Origin: Hondaea fermentalgiana
Lineage: Eukaryota; Sar; Bigyra; Thraustochytrida; Thraustochytriidae
DNA: 64,000 bases
Direction: 5' to 3'
Assembly (NCBI GenBank): GCA_014084085.1
Contig: NPFB01000001.1
Span: forward strand, 555,549 to 619,548
In this document: positions 27,141-36,900 of the stretch, in pieces
Layout: each line of letters opens with the position of its first letter
Numbering within the stretch: position 1 is the stretch's first letter
Made by a program: the position numbers and the translations under genes
The notes under the pieces: model-generated
Told to the model about the DNA's origin: nothing
Seen by the model: only the letters and a program-made list of their open reading frames with translations
Databases searched by the model: none

Positions 27141-27981
27141 CCTGCTAGTTGTCGAGGATGGACGGCTCTAGTGCGGTCGAAGCCTGTGGTTGTTGCTGAA
27201 AGGCCAAGGAAGCTCTGCGCAGTCCGTGCGTCTGGCTGCTTCTCGTCTCGGGGGCTGGTGGGGATCTTGCTTGCCTTCGAGGTCGTCTCGAAGTTGTGGA
27301 TTTGCTTTTCTTGCTTGCTTGCCGCTCGCGGCGCGAGGGCTTTTGCTGCGCCAGAGCTCTTCGCTACGTCGGCCTGATTAGGTCCGTGAACGGTCCCAGA
27401 TCGTTCGCTCTTGCTGGTCCCACTCCCGTTAACGTGGCCCTTGCCCAATCATGATTGACTAGGACTGACTTTGGCGTCGAGTTGCCGGTCAATGAAGACA
27501 TCGGGCTGCCAGCCGGAACTGACCCGGAACCTCCAAAATGAGAGCGAGTGTGACTGGGACAGACAGACAGGGGATCAGACAGCCACGAGGGACAGACGAT
27601 TTCTTCTGCCGCCATGGCCACTCGCAGAAGAAAGTGGTGCCACGAGCTTCGCAGAGGGCAATTTCGAGGCGTGTACAATCAATATCGCGCAAGGTGTTGT
27701 GGTGGCTTCCACCGGGGAAAGATGAACGAGTGATGTGGCAGGGTAAGGAGAAAGACCCGGGACGTGTCGTGGGTCTCGTGGAGAACCTTTCGCGTCTCCT
27801 TATGACAAACCTGGCATGGCGAACGTTGCTAGAGCGCGGCCTCTCCTGCGAACGATGCAGGAACGCGCGAGGCCGAACAGACCGCGCGCTTGTAATAGCG
27901 AGTGGCATTGATAGGCCTACTTCTTCTTTCTTTCTTTGTTATTGTTATTATTACTGTTCTTTCTATTTCGTATACATACGT
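27141..27981. other. Spacer between vWA 5' end and HECT ligase 3' end
   Basis: About 840 bases lie between two genes on the minus strand. The part near the HECT stop is T-rich (TTCTTTCTTTCTTTG followed by TTATTGTTATTATTA, about 27923-27960 on the plus strand). The part near the vWA start is ordinary GC-rich leader and contains an upstream 103-codon minus-strand frame (27137-27448) rich in Ser/Lys/Gly, possibly an upstream ORF. No conserved gene is visible. Confidence 0.45.
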
Positions 27982-30900
27982 CTACGAGCGCGCATCTTCA
28001 TGAATGCCACCAAGCTTGGCGTCCTGAAAGGCACCACTCTTGAACGTTTCGAGCATGTGCTGCCAGCTGTCATACTCGCGAGGCAAGTACAACGTCTTTG
28101 CACACGTCGTGGCCTTGGGCCGCAAATACGGGCGCATCTGAATGGCTTGCGGTTGCTCCACCAAGTGATCGACGCAGAGAGGAGGCATCTTGGACAGCGG
28201 CTCGCGAACTGGCTCTTCATTGGCATCACTTGCCCCGCTTTCACTTGGCGCCGTCGACACGCGCTGGATGCTATGGCCGGCCTTGAAGGCGCGCCGAATG
28301 TCCATCGGCACCGAAGCGTCAAAGGTCAGCGTCCAGGTGTCCGGGTCCCATTCAGCAATCTTAGCGCGTGCTTTAATGCTGCCAATTTCGTCACCGGGGA
28401 GGAACCAGTTCTTGCGCGTGGTCCCTGAGCTCTCGGCATGCTCGCGGCCAATAGCACTTGCACGACGGCCATCCTCAGTACGAACGAGGCGCAGCGCACG
28501 CGTAGAGTACCACCAATCCGCTACACGGACACGTCCATCCACATTTGTAACCACAGCCACCTCGCCCGGCGTCAAAGGGCCGTCAGCGGCATCGTCAAAA
28601 GCGTGGTAGTCGGGTGACAGGGTCACGCTGTCGCCCACTTCAAAGCCGCGGTCCACTTCTGTCTGCACACGCAAGACGATCCCCGGGATGCGTTCCATCA
28701 GAGGCGGATACACCTTAATTTGAGGCAGGCCTGAAAGCGGAACGCGAGGTTGAGCCGTGACAAAGCTCAAAAATTGCGCACGTTCACTCATGTTCATCTC
28801 CTTCAGGCATCGCACAAGCATCTGGATGGGCGGGCTCTGTCGTGTGTAACCCTGCATGGGGACAATGCAGCCCAGCAAAGGATCTTCCTCCTTCCATAGA
28901 ATTTCCTCCTTGCCGCAGAGCATGCGCCGCAACTCAGAATGCGAAAAGTTGAAAATAAGAGCATCGCGACCCGTTGTGCCCAGTACGTCGCGCAGGCCCT
29001 CGCAAAAGGAGTCCGCCTGACTGGCGACGCCATTACCAAGCCACCACGTCAGGACCAGCTGCAGATAGTCTCCGAGGTTGGCCGCGGTGACACGCCGCGT
29101 TGCGCCACCCGGCACGAGTTCGGTCGCAACCGCCAACTCAGCACGACGCTTCTCGTCGCGTTCTGCACGCGCAAGTTTGATCTGCACGCGTGTCTTTTGC
29201 GAGGCCTTGATAGCTTTCCAGCGCTGCAACTTGGCATGGCCCGCAGCGCCAAGAGCTGCGTCAATCTCGCCTTGACTCTTGCCAAGCTTGCTAGCGCGCT
29301 CAGCATAAGCCACGAGCTCTGCGCTGCTTGCCCCCTTCCCAGGCACATCGAGCGTCTCAAATGCAGAGGAAAGGTCGCGTGATGCGCCGCCGCCAGCCTC
29401 AATTGCTGCGGTTGCTGCGTCTGCTGCCACGCTGCTCGATGCTTTCGGCAAGGAACCCGAACTTGCGGAAGACATCGACGTCGACTTTGCCGACGAGCTC
29501 GCGCCTGCAAAAGTTGAATGTTCGAGGACCCCGAGACGCTGCGCCGGGTCCACAAAGTACAGCTCAACAGCTTCGAGGAGCTCCTCGATAGCGCCCTTGT
29601 CGCCAGCCTCATGCAAGGCATAGAGACGCTGCACCAAACCGCCCGAGCTTTGTGCAGCGATGTCGCCTCCCGTGCCTTCGTCGCCCAGACCAGCGCCGCC
29701 CTCGAACAGAGAGAGCGCGGAAATGGGCAAAAGCGCGTCGCGCATTCCACGTTGGCGCTGTTGAATAAGCATAAAGAATTCGGAGGACAGTGGCAAGGGG
29801 ACATTCATGCCATCGAGAAGAGCTTTGGCCATGATACGGCCCAAGAAGCGGAAGCGACGCAGCACGCGCATGTTCTGCGTTCGCGCCGCGCGTAAAATCT
29901 CGTCAATGTTGTCTCGATTCGTGTCCACGTCATCGTCAAACTTGATAGACGCCTCATCTTCCTTGCCCTCGCTCAACTCCACCTTGGCAGAGAGTGTTTG
30001 CTCAGGCTTCACGACGTTGCTCTTGCTTAGATCCTCAACAGGCATGTCAGCTTGGTCCCCAGGCATATTCGAGGTGCCTACGGCGCCAGCACTGCGTGAG
30101 AGGGAGGCCCCCTTGCTCGCGGGTAAGCGCGCATTCGTGACCACAGACAATGGCTGGAGTGCCACGGGATTGCCGCCGCTGCCGCCGTCCACCGACCCCA
30201 TGGCTAATAAAGGTTGCGGGAACAGGCCCGTCGGCGCGAGCAAGTGAACCTCGCGGTCCGCCGAGTCTCCCCCGGCGTTCTCTTCGGCGTCCTTCTCCGC
30301 GCTTGCGTCAGTGGCATCTTCCTCCGCATCATCTCCATCAAATTTTGAAGACTCGCGCGCGGGCTTGTCGGCACCTGCAGGATTTGCCCACAAGGGAATG
30401 CGACGATTCTCGTCGAGCAGCTGCAGACGCTCCGAGACACTAGAGTAAAAGTCCACAGTCACACCCTCGCCGGCGCCTGTCTCATCCAGGAACTGAACCA
30501 CGAGCTCCGAGCGCTGGTGCATGTGTTGTTTCATAAGCAGCTCGGCGTCTCGAAGAAGTTCAGCCCGATTGACCTTGACGAGGTCCTGGTGCAGCTGACC
30601 GATGCAGTGCTCTTGCTCAATGGCCCGAATCTCGTCCTCGAGACGATCGCTCAGCTCTTGCAATTGCTCAAAACGAACCATGTCCGGTACGCCCTTAAAC
30701 ATTGCAGAAATCTCAAGCGTCACGTGCGCAAGCTGTTTCTTCTTGGCGTTGTAACCGGTGATTTCATCTTGAAGCCACGCAACAGCGCGCGACACTCCCA
30801 ACGCAGTTGTGCGAAAGTGCAATTCGCGCACGTTGCGTCGAAAGAGGAACGAGAATTCGCGAGGCATGAGAGCCACCCAACGGGGGAAGCAGCGCGTCGC

Positions 30901-33900
30901 GATGGCCAACGGATCAGATAGCTGATCAAGTAAAAGATCCGATAGCGTGTCGCTACGCCACGGTAGCGACTTGCCAAATGCAGCTGCCAGCGGGTCTGCG
31001 CCCTCGTCAAAGGGAACAAGATGCGAAAAGAGCAAATGCAAAAGCATAAGCGTGTCGCGAAGACCCGGAACGTTGGCATCGATGCCACATTCTTCGAGCA
31101 ACGCCACTACCTCTGCCATGCCGGCTTCGATCTCTCCTTCTTCCGCGCCTGTGCCTTGCGCTAAGGTTTCTGCAGGATGTGCCACAGCTGCATTGTTAAC
31201 GTGGGGGAGCATTTCGGAAGGCACTGGAGCAGCAAGGGGCAAGGCATCCTGAGGGCTCTGAATGCTACTGCTACTGCTGTTGCCAGCGCGCGCACCTTCT
31301 GCCATATCATTTCCTGATCCAGAAATGACCTTCATGGCCAATAAGTCACGACGCATGAGTGTTGGCGACCGAATAGGCGACACTGCCGGGCTCACGGGCG
31401 TATCACTCTGCGACATGAGCGGACGTTGGCACAGCTGCGAATACGCTGCGCAAATGGCCGCCCAGTTGACCATGCGTTCGACGCGCTTTTCATCACTGCT
31501 TTCACTCTCACCAACATGATGGCCATCAATGCAGCGGACAACGTCGGAGAGCTTGTTCCGGACAGCCCAGTCGCGAAGGTCCGGTACGATGGAACGCAGC
31601 GAGTTGACAAAATAAGTCAACGTCAGCTCTTTGTTCCAAGTCAGATCATAAGCCAGGGCGCGAGGCGTGCCCCACGGCAGGCGCTGCAGAATGCGAGGCT
31701 GCGATACATCGTAGTCGTCATCACCGGGAAAGAGACAACGTACACGCCACTCCAGATAATATTCTTGCTCCCAGTGCACCCAATCCCGCTCACTGGCCGC
31801 GCCAAGATTCTGCAACTGGAAAAGCGCCTGGAACATGGAAATCTCCATGTTATGCTGAGCCAAAATCGGCACCTGTACCGCCTGACCCTTTTCGTTTGCG
31901 TTCTCGTCTCCAAAGGTGACAGCTTGCAGCGCCTCGGATGCCTCGCTGCTCTCGGCATGCTCTTCATCCTCGGCAGATTTGCGCTTGGGACGTTTGCGGA
32001 GCAAAAAGTCCACCGTGATACGTGGCGGACCCTGAGCAAAAATTGCGTCATCATCCTCTTCGTCGCCTGCCGTCCCGTCTGCGGCGCTATCAAAGTCACC
32101 GTCGAGGTCATCATCAAACACCGCAACGCCCAGAGAGTCCTCGTCACCGTCCTCGTCAGCTCCCTGCGAAAACTGAATGCGTTTGTACGAGGTACTGTAA
32201 CCGAATGCGGTGAATTGGCGACTTAAATGCACTGGTTCCTGCACATCCGGGCCACGAAGCGACTTGTTACTGCTCGGAGCAGGCGCCAGACTCGGATCGT
32301 CGTCGAGGTCCGTGAGATCATCGTTCGCGCCCTGACGCTCCTTGCTCTTGAAGGGAAACACGCGAGAGGTTCGTTGCGCGAGACGGGTGCGCGTGTCGGG
32401 AATGTCCCACACAACACGACCATCGTCAAGCACACAGGTCAACAACTGCTTGACCCGTTCTCCTTCAGGACTCGTGGGACCATCGACAGCTCCGCCAGTA
32501 ATCTGATTGCTCCCGCTTGTGTTTGTGCTGCTTGTGCTGGTACTGCGCTCACGACGGGCACGCTGCGCATCGCTAGGCTCGTCCTCGCCATCGGACGATG
32601 GAGCGGGGCGGTGCGCAACAATCGTCGCGCTGATCCAGCGCCCAGGCTCAACACGCTTTTGAGCCGCAGCTTCAGCAGGTCCTTCCTCCTCGTTGCGCGT
32701 ATCCGGATCGAGAAAATCATCTGGGAGAAGGGAAACCTGCGCACGCTGACCAGGACGAGGAGGCGGCTCATGCCGATGCTTCACGCGGCCACCCTGGCGG
32801 CTGCGTAGATGCTCAAAGGCGGCGGCAATGTCACGTTCCACAACGACGGGAATGGGTGCCTCTGGAAGCACATCAACTTGGGCCGTCACGACCCGATCGC
32901 GACGCGCGCCGTCGGAACTACCCGGTACCGAGGGCGAAGAATTACGCACACGGCTCAAATTGCCGCATGCTTGCACACGATCAAAGAGAATCTCGGCCTG
33001 ACGACGCGTCTGGAACTGAGCAAAGACGCCTTCTCCCGTGTCTTCGAGGAGCGCCGAAAATTTGCTATAAAAATCGGGTTGATGCTCAAAGCCACGCGTC
33101 ACAAAATTGTACTCGGTCTGGAGCACGGCATCCTCTCGCCGCAGAGCGTCAAAAAGAGCACGCCCCGCACTGTTGGGGAACACCTTGCGAAAGTCAAAGC
33201 TGACAACCTTGCCAGGCCCTTGCCCGATGTGGCACACGAGACTCGGCTTGACGCCGCGCTCCGAGTCGCCATCGTCGTAGGCAATATCATATGTGCCGTC
33301 CGCGTTCACACGGGCAATGCGCCCCTTATAGTAGCGGCTCTTGCCAGCGTAGCGACCTTCAATGCGATCATTTAACTTGAACGAGTGTTCCTCGCGCGCT
33401 GCTTGGGACTGTGCACGCGTTGCGTCACTGCCGCTGCTCTCGGCATCGTGGCGAGCGCGCGCCACCACGCTATTGGGTCCAGGGACAAGGTAAACGGAGA
33501 AGACATGCCGCTCCTCGAAGGCTTCGACGCCGCCAACAAGACACAGACGACGCTGCGGGACATTGGACTCAGCTTCTGGCGCAGCTGCGTCTTTGCCCTC
33601 ACCGTCGCCCGCGCTACTCCCACGTCGCGACGCATCAGCGTTCGCCGTAACTTTGATAAGAGCCTTGGCATTGTACGTGTAATTGCCGAGACCATCGACC
33701 TTGACCTCGGATCCATTGACGGCAACAGCACGGCCCACATTACCACAATACCGAGGCATGTCCGACATAAAGCCACCGTGGCCGGAGGCGAGCCGTTCGA
33801 GTTCCGCAGCGTCGTCGATAAGCTTGACGCGGTCGCCCACTCGAATAACATCATCCTCCAAGAGACCTGGCTCCAAATACGAGACATCATACTCGAACGC

Positions 33901-36900
33901 ATTTTCTGGGCCAACGCCTTGAGCACGATTCACGCGAACAGGACGCACCTCGAGAACGCTAGCGCGTCGCCAGCCGGGACGCAAGGCGTCGCTTCCGCGC
34001 CACCACACCGCAACCTCATCTCCTTGGCGGAATTTGGCGCCATGGGTCATGCAGGCTGAACTAGTCGAATCCATACGACTGCGACCGCCGCCCTCTTCTT
34101 GCTCACGCACAGCATCGCCAAGCGGCCGCAGTACGGGGGCAAGACTCGCGCTTCCATGTGCCGGAGGATCAAAGACACGCTCCAGGACCTGGTAGTCCCG
34201 AAGCGCCAAAATAAACCAGCGCTTGTTCGCCTTCTTATTCAACGTTCGTGCACTCATGTCTTGGAGAAGATGTGCCCCCGTGACAGGGTCGTAGCGGAGC
34301 ACAAGGGCAACCTTGTACACCTCGCCGCCGTCTGCTGCGCCAGTGGCCTGCCCAGGAGTCACCGTGCCTGGTGTGCGTGGCGTGCGCGCGCCACGACCCA
34401 CGGCGCCAAAATGACCTGGTGACATCGCGCTAGCTGCTGGGCTTCGCCGCACGCTATCGGGGGAGACGAGCGAACTATAGTTCTGGTTTGTGTCGCTTCC
34501 GCCTGGGCCTCGATTGGTTCCCGTCTGGGACACACTGCGACGATGAAAGAGCTTGCGACCGACGAGACGAGTGCAGTACGATACATAGCGTGGTTCCACC
34601 AAACGAACGCCTCGCAAGACTTGCCGCTGAAGTTCTTGCAAAGGCGTCAAGGGAAGCACTTGCACGACAAGCTCCGGGGTGTGCGGGTAGATGGTACTTG
34701 CTTGATCGAGCTCGGCGTTCTTGCGAAGGTGAAGCTTGATTGGGTTCACGAGGGCACGCACGCCTCCCGATGAAGCTACAGCATCATGAGCAAGCACTGG
34801 AAAGTTGTGCGTAGCATGTACAGTAAGGACAGTCTGCAACTTGCGAATAAGGCGAAACAGAGCAGAAGCAGCAAAGGTGCTTGCGTCGACCTTGTTCGTA
34901 ACGCCGGGTGGATCGATTGTGTCGAGAGTGGTCGTCGCGAGGTTTTGCACGGATTCCAATGTCATGGATGCCTGACGACCAAGGTTTGTGAGGCTTGTCT
35001 CACGCACAAGGTCACGCTCGTTCCCGGTATTCGCTTCAGCGTCGCCGTGGTCTGAGTTTTTGTCGTCCTCTGCAACGGCGCTGGAGGGCGCGTCCGAGAT
35101 TCCGCCGTCACCAGGGCCGGCAGCTCCCGCGACGGCGGCAGTTTTTGCACCGGCAGCGCCCATATGATCATCTTCTTCGTCAACATCTTTACCGACGACA
35201 GGAGGCGGCATGGCTGCCAAAAGAGCATGCATCCTGGCTTGACGCACGTCAGCAATGGTCTGTTGCGAGTCGGTAAGGGAGGTGGCCTGCTCTCCGTCCA
35301 GATCACGCGCCATTAAAAAGTGCAAGAGAGCACTCGGAAGTCCGGACTGCTCAAACTCGAATGGGGTAATACCTTCCTCACCGTACATACGAATGAGGGG
35401 TGAATCGGGAACGCCAAGCGCCTCGGGGGGTCGGAGGTCTTCTGCTGTCGGGGACTCTTCGCCCTGCTCATACTCGTCATTTTCGTCCTCGTGGTCGCCC
35501 TCGTTCTCGTCATCATCTTCATCGGAAAGATCTGCATCAAGATCAAACTCATCCATGAGGTCTGCGTCATCGTCCTCCTCATCGTGCACGCCGTGCACAA
35601 CGACTGCATCACGGTCCTCATTGTCCCGACCTGCGCCATGGAGATTTTCCAGAGACCCAGTATGATCATAGCCAAAGAGTCCACGAGACATGAGGCGTCG
35701 CTTGCGCCTCTTCTTCTTCCGTGAGCTCCTTGCCCTGCTCTGACCCATCATCCAAACCAAATGCTCTAGTACGGATTCGTCACCTTCTCGCAGGCGCCGG
35801 CAAACGTCCAAAAGAGCCGCGCTCTTTCCAAGCAAGGTCTCCTCCGTGAGACCGAGCTCATCGACTATGCAGGTTGAAATGTGCTCAACAACCTTTGCAG
35901 CTGCGCCCTCAAGCTGCGGCTTGCCGGGAGCACGGAGGTCACGAAGACGGCGCGCAATGCCATACCGACAGAGACTGAGGCAGAGTTGAGCGTGAATCCC
36001 GAGAACCTTTGTGTCAGCATCGAGTGGAATCGGGTCTTCCTGCTGCGTACGCTCAAGCAAAGCCTCCGTCATGTCGACAATGAGAACAAGGCTCGTTGTG
36101 TCGTCATTTTCGGGAGCAAAGACAGACTGCAAGAGCTGCAGCAAACGATCATACTCGATTTTGCCCAAGATGTTCACGGCGTCAGAGTGTGGCTTGGGGC
36201 GAAAGCGTTTCACCATCATGCCAAGAATTTCCATCGCACGATGCATCGTAGACGCATGCTTTGTGAGCGCAATGGTGCGTAAGAGGGCTCGGAAAAAGCG
36301 ACGCGCGTCCTTTTGCCACCATCGCGCCACCACTTCTTCTGAGATTGACCCGCCTGCGTCTGCTCGCTTTTGCAATCGGGTCGAAACCCGGGTGCCGGCG
36401 CGCTCGGCCGTGATGAGCTCGCGCGCAGACTTGGTCATAGAGTCAAGTTTATCCATGACCTCCTCGTCGACGCAGGCGCCAGAGTCGAGGAGAATCTCCA
36501 CGGCTGCGCGGCTCCATTGTTCGCGCGCTTCAATAAACTCAGGGTCGTTCTGCTCTGCTTCGCGGCTGCTGGCCTCGATGTCGTCGGCGCCGTCACTTCC
36601 TCTTTCTCGACGCGGGTGCGCGGACGAACCAGCTGACCCATCACCTGCAAGCTCACGAAGACGAAACGGGCGCGTTTCACCCAGTCGAGAGGGTCGCATC
36701 AAGGCCAAATCCCCAGTGCGTAGCACGAAATCAGTCTCGGAGGATCTTGACCGATCAGACTGTGAGCGATCCGAACCCTCGTTATCGCTTTCGCGATTGG
36801 ACTTCGCCGCGCGCTGGCGCCGCCAGTAACGCGAGAAACCAGTTGCGCGGCCTGCCACCACGAGAGGCGAGGCCAGCGAACCGAGGCGATCAGGATCGGG

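Noticed and set aside
27137..27448. A 103-codon frame just upstream of the vWA gene
   Set aside because: It overlaps the vWA start codon as ATGA and is Ser/Lys/Gly low complexity. At best it is an upstream ORF in the leader.
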